Shown piece by piece: positions 1-11,765 of a stretch of 64,000 nucleotides of DNA (position 1 is its first letter; each line of letters begins with the position of its first letter). The stretch is taken from positions 186,001-250,000 of the forward strand of contig QXEO01000152.1 of NCBI GenBank assembly GCA_007115705.1, given 5' to 3'. The position numbers and the translations under genes were made by a program. Below the pieces are notes generated by a model, which saw nothing but the letters and a program-made list of their open reading frames with translations, was not told the origin of the DNA and ran no database searches. Source of the DNA: Dactylis glomerata (taxonomy: Eukaryota; Streptophyta; Magnoliopsida; Poales; Poaceae).

Positions 1-1255
1 GTAAAAGTAAAATGGTATAGCAATGTAAAGGAAATTGGACCGGGGTCCACAGTTCACTAGTGGTGTCTCTCCATAAGATAAATAATAACATGCTGGGTAA
101 ATAAATTACAGTTGGGCAATTGATAGAATAAAGATAACATACATATGTCATGGGGATCTCTATGAGATTCACTCTGGGCATTACGACAAAATACATAGAC
201 CGTAATCCAACTGCATCTATGACTAATAATCCACTCGCAGGGAGTCATCCGAGTACCCCCTTGAGTATTAAGTTGCGAACAACGGATAACTGCATTAAGC
301 AAAGTGCATAAAGTAAACAAAGCAAATGTCCTTGGACACAAGAATGTTGTTTTTTCCCTAGTGGCAACAGCACATCTACAACCTTAGAGGTTTCTGTCAC
401 TCCCCTAGATTAAATAGAGGCATGAACCTAACTATCGAGCATAAATACTCCCTCTTGGAGTCACTAGCATCTACTCGTCCAAGATATCTACTAGCAATGG
501 AAAGCATGCAAGATTATAAACAACATAGAGATAACATAAGATATACGATTCAGCACATCAACTTAACATAGTACCAATACTCATCGGATCCCAACAAACA
601 CAACATGTATGATTACATAAAGATGATCTTGATCATGTAGGGCAGCTCACAAGATCTAAACATGAAGCACATGGTGGAGAAGACAACCATCTAGCTACTG
701 CTATGGACCCGTAGTCTAATGTAGCTACTCACACATCACTCCGGAGGCGACCATGGTGGTGGAGAAGGCCTCCGGCAGGGGCTCCCCTCTCCGGCAGGGT
801 CCCGGGAAGAGCTCCTGGATTCTTCCGATCTCGTTTCGATGACGGCGGCGGCTTGCAGTATGTTTCGAGGAAAAGTGATCTGTCCCTTAGGTTTTTCCCG
901 TTGAGAGGAAATTATAGGCGAAAGGGCATCGTCAGAGGTGGGGCCAGCTGGCCTCACCATGGGGTGGCGCGGCCAGGGGCTAGGCCGCGCCCCCTGTGGT
1001 GAGCCTGGCTCCTGGCCCCCCTCCATCTCATCTTCGGTCTTTGCAAAGCTTCGGTAAAAATATGAGGTTTGGCTTTTATTTCGTCCAATTCCGAGAATAT
1101 TTCCTGTGTAACTTTTCTGAAACACAAAAACAGCAGAAAAAATGTTAGTTCCAGAAAATGCATAAAAACGCCACAGAGTGTAACAAAACTCAAAGAAAAT
1201 GGTGTATAAACAAGCATGGAGCATCAAAAATTATAGATACGTTTGAGACGTATCA
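1..1255 (-). mobile_element. Truncated LTR of an Athila-type gypsy element
   Basis: On the minus strand the LTR begins at 1255 with the terminus TGATACGTCTC, the same near-palindromic end found on the other LTRs of this family in the window. It runs leftward out of the window. Comparison with the complete minus-strand LTR at 47650-49292 suggests about 370 bp of its 3' end lie outside. It contains the family's GC-rich hairpin (about 948-1003). The open frames inside are not conserved between copies, so no gene is called. The family assignment rests on similarity to LTRs that are followed by a tRNA-Asp-type primer site. Confidence 0.85.
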
Positions 1256-1560
1256 GCTGCTGATCCCGTCTGAATTGCATGAATACACTCAAACGCCATC
1301 AAAGCATTATCCGTAATAAGTGTACTTCTATCTATTGTCCTAAGTTAAATAGTTTAAACTTTGACTAATTTATTAAAAAGATAGCCACATGTATCACATC
1401 AGAGTTATAAAAATGTGAAACTAAATTTCAATACGCATCTAATAATACAAAAAATTGCCATAAATATTATCACTTTTCCCTAAAAAGTTAGTGAAAGTTC
1501 AACATTTTATATTCTGGACAAATCCTAAAAGCTAAGGGACTAACTCATTGAGAAACCAAC
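1256..1560. repeat. A+T-rich MITE-like remnant
   Basis: The segment contains phrases typical of degenerate cereal MITEs, such as 'aaactttgactaatttatt' near 1355 and 'cctaaaaagttagtgaaag' near 1480, which are near-complementary and about 100 bp apart. Terminal repeats and target duplication could not be delimited, so this is a weak call. Confidence 0.25.
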
Positions 1561-1689
1561 ACTAGTCCAAAATAATTTTCAGCCTTGGTTACCTTGTCTC
1601 CTGACAACTACTGTCCCACACCCAAACTGTTAGAGCACATTTGTTTGTCAGAGGTCGACAACTAGTTTTAATAGTTTTTTTAGAAACAT

Positions 1690-2720
1690 GGTATAAACGC
1701 AAGCGCTCACATACACGCGCACATAGATCATGTCACGCTTGGTACTCTGATGTCTCTGATTTTTCTGGTTTTCCTTGTTCTTTTGAGGCGGTGGGAGGCG
1801 TGGAGGAGTTCTAGGTGAAAGACTACTAACAGTGGCTCCTTCGGGACACTTCCCAGGGAGCTCCGTCTACATGAAGGGTTTGGGCTCTCCGGGAGAAATC
1901 CCTACCTCCGGGTTCCTAAGGCGGACGATGGCGGCAGCTACACGGCTCCCTTCTTGGAGGCTTTGCCTTAGAGAACTTACATTCGATAGTTGGTGCATCT
2001 TTCTATTATCGCCATGACAGTGGATGTCGGGGCAGCGACCTCGGGTGGATGTTGTGTGCGCGTTGAGGTGGTAGCCACGAAAACCATGACGGGTAACTAT
2101 TTCATGGGACGGAGAAATTGCTTGCATGGTCTGGGTGACAATCTTGTGTCACTAGTGCGGCGAGATTTCATCACCATCAATGTGTATTAGAGTTGTCATT
2201 TTATCTTTTACGTTGGGGTGGCCATGGTCTACGAGATGTTAATTTGTCATGTGCAGTTTGGGTTATGGGTGGCTAAGTCGTGTGGCATCGTGGCTCAAGT
2301 GTCAGTGGTGTTACATTGGGATGGGAGTCGAAGGTGTGGTGTTGGTGTTCCATTGGAGGCATGGTGCCAAAGCTAGATGTCGAGGTAGTGGTCAAAATTT
2401 TGACAACCCTTAATGTTGATCACCATGTCGTAGTAGGCGCAGCTCCTCCTATGGTTGGTTTCTTCAATAATTTTTGAACACCGTATTTGCTTCTCCCATA
2501 GCAGTTATAGCGTCTTGTCCAGCAAAAGGTCGTCTAATCTTGTAGGCGTGGTGTTTTGAGCTTCGCTCTACTTGTCGGGTCTTGAGTGTGAGTGCGGGTG
2601 TGGCCCCGTGGTGTTGACATCATTGTATAGTTGTTGCTCGGGTTTTTGCTACTAACTGAGCATCTTCTTAATTAATGGATAAGACAAATCTTTTTCTTAT
2701 ATAAAAATGAAATATTTTCT
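1690..2720 (+). other. Unclassified degenerate repeat, possibly LINE-derived
   Basis: The block has a moderately G-rich body without a long open frame. It ends near 2680-2710 in 'taattaatggataagacaaa', which resembles the 3' ends of cereal non-LTR elements. Open frames are under 90 codons, overlap on both strands and show no recognisable domain. The LINE suggestion is an inference from general appearance; target duplications were not found. Confidence 0.25.
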
Positions 2721-3884
2721 TCGAAACTAATCAATGTCCATGTACAAAAGAAAACATTGATCTAGACACACGATTGTACGGATCACCATGCTAGTTACGT
2801 TCCATAGGACTACCACAAGTGACAAGAACTATATGTCGTGTTCGATCAACCTAGGTACTTGACACGTACGTAGGCAGGCTTGTGAAATTTCGATGCCACC
2901 TGTCGAGCATCACGGGCACCAAGCACAGACATAATGCAAGTCAGAGTCAGAGATGGCAACCCGAGAGGAAAATTCGAAAGGCAGAAATGCACTAACAGAA
3001 GATCATTCTTTTAATTTCTTGCGTGTGGAAATAATAATCCATATATTCGTGGTTCTGAAACTAACAGTGTCGTCTGTTTGCTACCTGTCGAAATGAAGCA
3101 GAGAGCTCAATATGGACCGTCCTTTTCCCGATGAACACGTAGCGTCCTTGAAGTCCAATGCACGGTAGTAGCCGATTAATTTTGCTTGACGGCATGTCCT
3201 TCCTGCCGGTGGCACGACCGGGGGGACTTGAGTTTGAGGCAACAATTGCTTCAGAATTCCTGACCGTCCTTATCGATCGTTAGTTCGTTACGGATGAATG
3301 ATGATAGATGAACTGCGATACGAAACTAAGGATGTGTGATCGTGCACCAATCTGTATACTTCCGATTTAAACTTCAAGCTCTTCCACCAGAATCTCTCGG
3401 TGAAAATTAACAGCTAGCTCCTGACCAGAACAAAATTATCCGAGTGTCAGTGGACACAAACACACTGAAACTGTTCGTTTTTGTGTTCACCTTTGTGATA
3501 CACTGATACTCTTCACTGAGTCTCAATCCCCTTTCCAATATGCAGTTACACGGTGAGCAACTAACTTGTGCTAGCTGCATGCTGGAATTCATCTGGATCG
3601 TGACAAGAAGAAATTCAACCAGGAAATTGTGGATGAACTTTGCTCCGTCGCATGAACACAAGGATATGAAATTAACTTGGAGGCAAAGCTAAAGTACAGA
3701 GCTAGCTGCTGATTATATGTACAGAGTAGCCGCGCTAGCTTCACGTCTCTTGTAGCCTTCTCTAGGCCAGGACGCACCTCAAAATCTGCCGCGCGCTAAG
3801 CTAAAGCTGAAAAAAACAGGCCAGAAGAGGAACAAAAAACCATGGCAGATGGAAGTAAAACTTCAGAGCTACTGAAGCAGCTAG
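2721..3884. other. Low-copy sequence without recognisable gene
   Basis: No transposon signature or convincing coding frame was seen. The part next to 3885 lies downstream of the terminal exon on the minus strand and could be its 3' UTR; it is of mixed composition and non-repetitive. No polyadenylation site can be named with confidence. Confidence 0.4.
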
Positions 3885-4130
3885 CTAAAAGGGTGCGGTG
3901 GCGATGTCTCTCTTGACGGAGCGCCCGTGGCTGCGGCAGCAGGTGCCGCCGCCGGCGCGCGGGGTGGAGTCCTCGGAGGAGCCGAGCTCGACGTCGTCGT
4001 CCGACGAGGAGCAGTCGGTGGTGGAGGAGGAGCCCATCTTCCGCACGCCCCTCACCGGCTTGAGCCCCTCGGTGAAGATCCTGATGGCCTCCTCGGTAGT
4101 TTTGGTGCTCACCACGTACAGCGCCGCCTC
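3885..4130 (-). CDS. Terminal exon of an unrecognised gene
   Basis: On the minus strand a good splice acceptor (TTGATTGCAG, plus positions 4131-4140) is followed by an 81-codon open frame ending in a stop at 3885. The predicted peptide starts EAALYVVSTKTTEEAIRIF, continues into a Ser/Asp-rich acidic stretch (SSSTTDCSSSDDDVE), and ends in a short basic tail. GC content is much higher than in the surroundings and codon use looks gene-like, with third positions mostly G or C. I do not recognise the family. No upstream exon was found to the right, where transposons begin. It may therefore be a gene fragment, or the last exon of a gene whose other exons lie beyond the nest. Strand choice rests on the acceptor and on the lack of a comparable signal on the other strand. 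Confidence 0.45.
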   Translation of the reverse strand, partial: EAALYVVSTKTTEEAIRIFTEGLKPVRGVRKMGSSSTTDCSSSDDDVELGSSEDSTPRAGGGTCCRSHGRSVKRDIATAPF

Positions 4131-4440
4131 CTGCAATCAAGATCAATACACGTCAGTTAATTGTTATGTACGTACACGTGTGGCGTGTACGTGTACACAT
4201 ACAAGTTACGTATACGAGATGTGTACATGAGTAAGATTTACGAAAGTACATACATGCGACGTACGTAATCGGGCAAGACGTCCATGTCGCTACTGTTCTC
4301 TACTATAGTACTATGACCGGGACGTACGACAAACATGGGGTACACACGTTTCATGCGAGTATTCCTACGAGTGAGAGAGAACGGCCCACGTATGCACCAA
4401 GGTACAGCAGTTGCACTCGCGTACGTAAGCAGTGGCGGAG
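4131..4440 (-). other. Possible intron or upstream flank of the orphan exon
   Basis: The stretch is rich in ACGT/CACGTG-like palindromes ('tacgtacacgtgtggcgtgt' near 4170) and has no open frame. If the exon at 3885-4130 is real, this is the end of its upstream intron. Nothing else can be identified. Confidence 0.3.
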
Positions 4441-4680
4441 CTTGACCAATTGTTGGAGGGGCAAAACGTATTAGAAAGCAGCTGAGGAGGCTAATTCAAA
4501 CTATTTAAAATTGTTTGTTGTCATTCTTTATGCATTTTATTTATGTTGCATGCTTTTACGCGTGCCTGTGACCCACGCAGGTTTATGAAGTTTTCATCCT
4601 GGGCTAAAAGTACCCTAGGATAAAAATACAAAATAATTTTGTGCACGACAACATAAAATTGTTAGGGCGGTAATTTGGTA

Positions 4681-4792
4681 CTCCTTTCTATACCTATACT
4701 TTTTACAGTTAATATAAATATATCTAGATATATTTTACTATCTTGGTCTGGATACATTCATAGTAAGGACAAGTAATATGGATCAGTGGTAG
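4681..4792. repeat. Degenerate Stowaway-type MITE
   Basis: The left end is TA|CTCCTTTCTAT. The right end, read on the minus strand, carries the phrase GATCCATATTACTTGTCC typical of Stowaway elements, followed by a second TA. The interior is A+T-rich and partly self-complementary. The termini are degraded, so the boundaries are approximate. Confidence 0.45.
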
Positions 4793-5682
4793 TAGATGTT
4801 TCTCTGATTTACAGTTTGTTCGGGTATAGTCTCTATTGGAGTAAATGACACCGGGGATCGCAACAAAACAAAATTAATATAGGTATAAATATGATACAAG
4901 ACCTCTAAGGCAAAGTAAATTATCGAGGCTTAATTGACTTTTTGTTCAGTCATATGCATGCTTGAGCATGTGCCAAGTTGATTCAAATGAAACTTTCAGA
5001 GGAGGATACCACAATAACATACCATATTATGAATAAAGCAATACAAGCAAGCGTCTACATGACATGCTACAAACTATTAGTAAATTGGAACAAATAATAT
5101 GAGAGCAAGAACTATAAAGCATCCATTAGATAACATATACCTTACATGAACCGACTAAGCATGTCCACATAGATGAGTATATGTATAAAAATAAAAATAA
5201 ATAGAGTTCATACCAGCCTCTTGCCACATCTCGGATTGTCATATGTCGTCATTATTGCTTTTCACTTGTGTGGCTTGAATAATATTAAGTGAATACCAAG
5301 CTCCAATGGAGTCACAGGAGACTGAACTCTGCAACAAACTTTACAAAACCAAAGAAGAACAACAAATATTTTTGGGTTTTCGATTTTTGAAACAAGAACA
5401 GAAGGAAACAGCAAACAAAGCAAAATATTTTTGGATTTTTCAAATATCAAACCGAAAATAGCAAGTAAAGCAAACCAAAACTAGCAAACTAAAAAGGCAA
5501 ATAAAGAGAAACAACAGAAATATTTTTGGTCTTTTTGTATTTTGGAAAGAAGAAATAAGAAGAACAAGAACAATAAAGAAAGCGAAACATGGATATACAA
5601 AGTACCGAAAAAATATGATATGTAGATGAGTGAATCGTCGGCGTACCTCCCCCCAAGCTTAGGCTTTTGGCCTAGGTGGAGA

Positions 5683-6702
5683 TCAATCCCAGCTCGGCCA
5701 TGAAGTGGCGTCCCCAAAATATGACGAAGAAGCACCTTCGTCCTGATATGAGCTCGAGGGCGCCCCGGTGTGGTACGTGGTGTAGTGATAGGCCGGCTCC
5801 TCCTCTTCCTCCTGGTCCATGATGCCATGCTGTACGTTGAAGCCGAGCACCCTAAGCTGCTCGTCCAACTCCTCCTTCGTTCGTGACCATGGCATGTTGT
5901 CAATACTGAACAAACTAGGTTGTGGCAAGGGCACTTCCCTTTCCTCTCCATCTGTAAATAACATTCTTTAAACTAATTTCCCTGCACAAGAGTTAGCAGT
6001 AACAAAAAGATGGAGCTTCATGGCAGCAAGATCAAGCCTCTGTGGAGTCAACAATATATCATGAGGAGCAATAGGAAGTTCAAGAGCAGCAACAACGCGC
6101 GCAACAATAATACCTCCATAAATAGGTCCCCTAGCGGCTAGGCGACGAGCAATAATAGCACCGAGGTTATACTTACTGCTAACATCAAGAGTGGTAGCTA
6201 GAAAAGCTAAATGATAATTGGAGATATTGCTAGTGTTTCCTCTACCAAGTACAATAGTAGCAAGATAGTAAGTAAAATATCTAATAGCTGGGAGTTGAAT
6301 GTTTCTTATCTTGTCACGCTATGCTGTGCGGTCATCATCGTTGGTCACTCCTCGGTAGAGCTCTAACAAATCAGTAGGCTGATGAAGCATCTTCTTCGCC
6401 GTCCCAAACATGGGAATACCTAAAATATCACAAAACCTCTCCGAAGACATGGTGATAGACTTATCATAAATCTTAAATGCAATGGAAGGCTTGAAATTAG
6501 AGTTAGTGAATTTAAAGCTTTCAACAAAAATCTTTGTGAGAATAGCATATTGATTACTCTTATCCATCATGTATGTAGTCAATCCAACCCTGTTAATAAG
6601 GAGCAAGAAATCATCAAGAATTCCTGCATCACGCAAAAAGTTAGCACAAGGGAAGGTGGATAGATGCGCATCTCCATCGTCTCCCTCAAGGTTTGGTGAC
6701 AT
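5683..6702 (-). pseudogene. Third ORF of Athila-type element (degenerate)
   Basis: Two minus-strand frames (6702-6319 and 5964-5683), with a readable but interrupted stretch between them, encode a protein of the kind found after pol in cereal Athila-type elements (often labelled putative plant transposon protein). Visible hallmarks are the 'ERFCDILGIP' motif near the end of the first frame and, in the interrupted middle, a run resembling 'AIIARRLAARGPIYGGIIVARV'. A Glu-rich segment (DQEEEEEPAYHY) precedes the C-terminus. The function is unknown; an envelope-like role has been suggested for this ORF class but cannot be shown here. Stops and a frame change break it. Confidence 0.55.
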
Positions 6703-7204
6703 AAGATCTTCATTGTAAGATATCCTATACTGAGCAGTGGATCTTGAAGGCCTTGATGACCTTGGTGCTTCTCTTGCAAAGACTTCCCATAGGTGTAGTC
6801 ATCCATGTCCCTTTCCTGAATTTTTTTGACAAACCTCATAAAAAATGATTTTGAAACAAACACATGTAGGGAACTACTATAGGGAGTTACTAGAGGGCTA
6901 ACATGCATCAAAATAACATTTCTAAGCAATAGAACAAGCATGCAAACTCATTTCACCTGTCACCTATAGAGCTAAAATACTCAAGAAATACTCCACTAAA
7001 CAAAATTCTACTTGGACAATCAAAGGAGTCACATATCGGAGAACAAATGCTCCAAATCTCAGCAACAATGATGGGCTGACCAAGGAGATCGAAAAATCGA
7101 GATGGAGAGCAACAAGAATACAAGTTTGAGCTGGTGTGTCGTTGTTTTCGGGAGAGAGAAAGAGCTGGGGAGGAAGAGATAAGTGAGAGGCAAGGGGGGC
7201 CCCC

Positions 7205-7254
7205 TCACCATAGGTGGGCGCAGCCAGGGCTGGGCCGCTCCCCTTATTGGTGAG
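7205..7254. other. GC-rich hairpin in the internal region of element B
   Basis: CTCACCATAGG...TTGGTGAG arms flank a GGGCGCAGCC/GGGCCGCTCC inner stem. The same type of hairpin occurs in every Athila-type LTR of the window. Here it sits in an internal spacer between the protease frame and the third ORF, so the module has been duplicated or moved. Confidence 0.5.
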
Positions 7255-7637
7255 GTGGCGTGGCAGGTCCCGCTGAGGTCTCCCAGGTGCCTCTCTGCCC
7301 CATTTTTGACATAAAAATTTAAAAAGATTTTTCTGGAGTTTTTTGAGAAACTTTATTTACGAGGATTTTTCAGAAAAATGATAAGAGAATAAAACTCAGA
7401 AAACGACGATGGCAAGATTGCAAGCAAATCAAAACCAAATATGCAGCAGCTCTAAGATATTCTAAACATGTAACTAAATAGAGGGAACAAAAATGAACAA
7501 GTAAATATAAGTGAGGTAAAGTGAATGCGGTAAAAATGAAGTTTCATTCATATAAAATCACTTTGTTAACAAGGTTGATCAAGTCTTGTTACCAAACTAA
7601 CTTTATATGAGGCAAAACTTTGCATTTCACTATATGC

Positions 7638-10289
7638 TTATGTTACCTCGACCTTGATAGGCATAGTCCCAACCATAACAATTTTATATTCTTCCCTGGG
7701 CTTTTGCTCTGAACAAATAATTTGACCAACTCGAATGGTCTCAACATTCTTGATTGAATTTAGAGCATTCTTTCTATCAATTTTCTTGGGAAAATAGACC
7801 GTGTAATCTTTTTCATTGACATTGAAAGTTACTTTTCCTTGATTGCAATTAATAACCACACCTGCAGTGTTTAGAAAAGGTCTTCCAAGAATAATAGACA
7901 TATTATCATCTTCAGGCATTTCCAACACAACAAAGTCAGTTAATATCAAACAGCTGTTAGCAACTTGAACAGGAACATTTTCACATATACCAATAGGAAT
8001 AGTAGTAGACTTATCAGCCATCTGCAAAGATATATCAGTTGATACCAATTTTTTTAGATCAAGTCTCTTATAAAGAGAAAAAGGCATGACACTAACTCCA
8101 GCTCCCAAATCACATAAAGCAGTTCTAACATAGTTATTTTTAATGGAGCAAGGAATAGTTGGTATACCTGGATCTCCAAGCTTCTCCAGAACTTTACCAT
8201 CAAAAGAATAATTAGCAAGTAGAGTGGAAATTTCCTCATTAGGAATCATCCCTTTATTAGTAACAATATCTTTCATATACTTTGCATAAGGAGGCATTCT
8301 AATAGCATCAGTCAAAGGAATTTGCAAAAATAAAGGTTTCATCCATTCACAAAACCTGTTGTAGTGTTCTTCTTCCTTGGACTTGTGTTTCTTACCAGGA
8401 AAAGGCATTGGTTTCTGCACCAAAGGTTCTCTCTCATTACCATGCTTGTTGGCAATGAAGTCTTCTTTGGTGTACTTTGCATTCTTATCAATCTTTTCTG
8501 GTTCCTCTTCAACTTCTTCTTTATCAGAAGCATCTCTAGGATCAGTTTCAGCATCAGAAATAGAAACACTATTAGGATCTTTACCTGCTTCAGAAGATTC
8601 TGCAACTGTTTTATGCTTCTTCTTCTTCTTCTTCTTCTTCTTGGAAGGAATATCATCTCTTAAAGTGCATTGAGAATCTTGCTCGATCCTCTTAGGATGT
8701 TCTTCAGGATATAAGGGGTCTTGAGTGGTAGCACCTCCTCTTGTGCGTATTTCACACGCTTGTTTTTCTCTTGAAGCATTAACTAGCAAGTCTTTTTGCT
8801 CCTTGGTAAGCTGATCAATTTGAGTCTGAACCATTTGAAAATGTTTAACGAGTATCTTCACATCATTGGAGGTTCTCTCCACAATATCCTGCAACTTGTT
8901 AATAGCTCTAGAATTTTCCAGCAAATGATTCTGCACCATTCTATTAAAATTATCTTGCTTAACAATAAAATTGTCTAACTCATCTAAGCATTGATCAGGA
9001 GGTTTAGAGTAAGGAATATCTCTATCATCAAAATGTTGGAGAGAGTGTACCTAAATATTAGATGAGTGAGGGATTGGCTTACATAATTCTTCTATAGGAG
9101 GTAAATTCTTCACATCTTTGGCCTTAATACCTTTCTCCTTAAGAGATTTCTTAGCTTCCTTCATAACCTCATTATTTAATTCAATCATTCCTCTCTTCTT
9201 CGGTGTAGGCTCTGTAGATGGCGCTGGTGTTGGTGCTGGTGTTGGCTCAACTAGAGTCCAATCATCATGATTCTGGCTTATTTTAGCCATTAATTCTTCA
9301 GCTTCAGCCGGAGTTCTTTCCCTAAAAACACAACCAGCACAACTATCCAGATATGACTTAGATTCATCAGTTAGTCCATTATAAAATATATCAAGGAGTT
9401 AATTTTTAGGCAATGGCTCTTTAGGCAAAGCTCTAATTAAAGAACAAAACCTTGTCCAAGATTCAGGCAATATCTCTCCTTTTCCCTGTTCAAAATCAAA
9501 GATTTTCTACACAGCAGCATGTTGAGTACTAGCAGGAAAATATTTCTCAAAGAAAGCATTAACCAAAGCAATAGGACTATGAATAGATCCAGGAGACAAG
9601 CTATTAAACTAAGTTTTAGCTGCATCTTTCAATGAGAAAGGAAAAATCTTAGCAACAAAGTAAGTGTGAAGCTTAATATCATCAGAAAACAAATTACTCA
9701 AAGTAGAAAGCTCATTCATGTACTCCATAGCACTTTCATTCTCAGTACCACAAAAAGGCTCTTTCTCAACAATAGATATGTAAGATAAATCTAAAGAGAA
9801 ATCATAATCCTTGTCTCTAATATCTACGGGAGAAGTAGCAAACTTAGGATCAGGAGACAATTTATATCTAATAGCACGTCTCGCTAAAAGTTCCTTAACA
9901 GCTTTAGCATCACGAGTAGCACGAGCTTTAGCAATAAAATCATCGTCAAGCTCAATATAAGCATCATCAAAATCATCACTAGGACATTCCCTAGACTCAG
10001 GTGAACTAACAGGTGTAACAGTGGTGTTTCCCATCTTAGCTCTAGCAATTGTAGCATCTAAAAAGGAACCTAGCGAACCACTCTCATCAAGCACAGTAGA
10101 AGCATCATCTAAATTATCAGTGGCATTTTCAAACTCAACAGAAGTAGTAGCAGTAGCGTGTGCATGTGGTGGTGTAAGCAACTTACTCATAACTAATGGT
10201 GAATCAAGAGCAGCAGAAGTATTCAAAGTCGTATCTCTTCTTGTAGTGGATGGCAATATAGGAACTTTTCCATCACGAGGTTTACCCAT
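7638..10289 (-). pseudogene. gag-protease frame of element B with four stop codons
   Basis: One minus-strand frame of about 884 codons runs from an ATG at 10289 to a stop at 7638. It is interrupted only by in-frame stops at 9609, 9507, 9399 and 9051, all in the same frame with no indel. The N-terminal part is an Athila-type Gag. The middle holds a proline-rich stretch (VEPTPAPTPAPSTEPTP, about 9235) and a lysine run encoded by a TTC microsatellite (about 8611-8642). The C-terminal part is a retropepsin-like domain with the catalytic-type 'ALCDLGAG' motif (about 8095) and the 'SIILGRPFL' second motif (about 7875). It would package RNA and process the polyprotein. The stops make it a pseudogene. 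Confidence 0.8.
8611..8642. repeat. TTC trinucleotide microsatellite
   Basis: About ten uninterrupted TTC units on the plus strand lie inside the gag-protease frame of element B and encode a poly-lysine run on the minus strand. Confidence 0.9.
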
Positions 10290-10349
10290 GATGAAAGGAT
10301 TTCAGCGAACAATATGAATCCCAAGTGAACTTACAAATAAAGCTATGCT

Positions 10350-10365
10350 CCCGGCAACGGCGCCA
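10350..10365 (-). other. Primer-binding site of element B (tRNA-Asp type)
   Basis: On the minus strand TGGCGCCGTTGCCGGG lies 11 nt downstream of the 5' LTR. It matches the complement of the 3' end of plant tRNA-Asp, the usual primer of Athila-type elements. Confidence 0.85.
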
Positions 10366-10376
10366 AAAAATAGACT

Positions 10377-11765
10377 TGATGACCCACAAGTATAGGGGGT
10401 CATAACAGTCTTCGAGGGAAGTAAAACCCTAATTTATTGATTCGATACAAGGAGAGCCAAAGAATATTTATAAGCCTTAACAGATGAGTTGTCAATTCAG
10501 CTGCACCTAGAAACAGACTTGTTCATAGCGGTTTATCAGTAGCAACAGTTTTATAGTGGTGATAGTAGTGAAACAGTAACAGCAGTAGTAGAATAAAAGC
10601 GGTAATAGTAGCAATATTAACAGTAGGATGAAATACTATAGGTATAGGGATGGATGTACGGGCGTTGCATGGATAAGATAATTCATGAAATCAGTGAGAC
10701 ATGTGCATTGCAGATAAATAATGATAAAGCATCCTAGTACTAACAATCATAGGCATGTGTTCCATATATAGTCGTACATGCTCGCAATGAGAAACTTGCA
10801 TGACATCTTTTGTCCTACCAGCCTGTTGCAGCAGGGCCTCAAGGGAAACTACTAGTAATTAAGGTACTCCTTTTAATAAAATACCAGAGCAAAGCATTAG
10901 CACTTGGTGAACACATTTGATCCTCACATCATAGCCATCCCCTCCAGTTATCCCAATTTCTATCACTTTGGGGCCTCGGGTTCCGGACAACAATATGTGT
11001 AAACAACTTTTAGGTAAGACCATAAACAACAAGTATCATCATATAACAATAATAAGTTTAGATCTAAAATCATGGCACTCGGGCCCAAACTGACAAGCAT
11101 TAAGCACAACAAGTTGCAACAATGTCATAAGCACTAATAGAAGATACTAGGCACTATGCCCTAACAATCTCATAGCAAATTACATGAATGATCTCATCCA
11201 ATCCCTACCATCCCTTTCGCCTACAACAGGAATCACTCACACATGGATGGGGGAGTCATGGACGGTTGATGGAGAGACGCCAGTGATGATGGTGATGAAG
11301 ATCTCCTCCAAATCTGCATCCCAGCAGGGTGCCAGAACGGAGTTTCTGGTTCCGAATCACGGTTTCTGATGGCGGCGGTGTAGCGGAAGTCTATCTGGGA
11401 AAAATGCCAAACCCTCACTATTTTCAGGTCAGAGGGTATATGTAGGCGGAAGGAGGGGTCGAGGCGATGGCCGAGGCGGCCTCACCACAGGTGGGCGTGG
11501 CCAGGGCTGCGCCCCCTGGTGGTGAGCCCAGGCCGCTGCCCCTCTTTGTCTCTCCTTCTGGCTCCGTGGGTCTTCTGGCAAAATAGAATTTTTGTAGTAT
11601 TTTCCAGGATTTTTATAAAAGTTGGATTTCTGCACAAAAATGAGACACTAGAGCAATTCTGCTGAAAACAACATTAGTCCATGTTAGTTGTTTTCAAAAC
11701 ATACAAATTAGAGGAGAAACAATAGCAGAAGTGTTCGGGAAAGTAGATACGTTTTGGACGTATCA
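10377..11765 (-). repeat. 5' LTR of element B (1389 bp)
   Basis: On the minus strand it begins TGATACGTCC at 11765 and ends in ...GGGTCATCA at 10377, just before the primer site. A GC-rich hairpin with perfectly pairing CTCACCAC/GTGGTGAG arms lies at 11481-11526. The sequence differs from the A/C family LTRs outside the termini and the hairpin. Confidence 0.8.

Larger units (their letters stand above)
4870..11765 (-). mobile_element. Athila-type gypsy element B, 3'-truncated
   Basis: Read on the minus strand the order is 5' LTR (11765-10377), tRNA-Asp-type primer site, gag-protease frame (10289-7638), spacer, a third ORF (6702-5683), a purine-rich tract near 5655 (AAGCTTGGGGGGAGG) and a long 3' untranslated region. 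There is no reverse transcriptase or integrase between protease and third ORF, so this is a deletion derivative or a non-autonomous type. No 3' LTR is present; the left limit of about 4870 is where recognisable element sequence fades. Its 5' LTR abuts LTR1 of element A1, which lacks its first ~31 bp. This fits insertion of B into A1's LTR followed by loss of B's far end. Confidence 0.75.

Noticed and set aside
3898..4230. Plus-strand 110-codon frame opposite the orphan exon
   Set aside because: It crosses the splice acceptor of the minus-strand exon and ends in repetitive ACGT-rich sequence; the minus-strand reading has the better gene signals.
4434..4500. 'gcagtggcggagcttgac' as a transposon terminus
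   Set aside because: The phrase is common at ends of some plant repeats, but no matching opposite end or target duplication was found.
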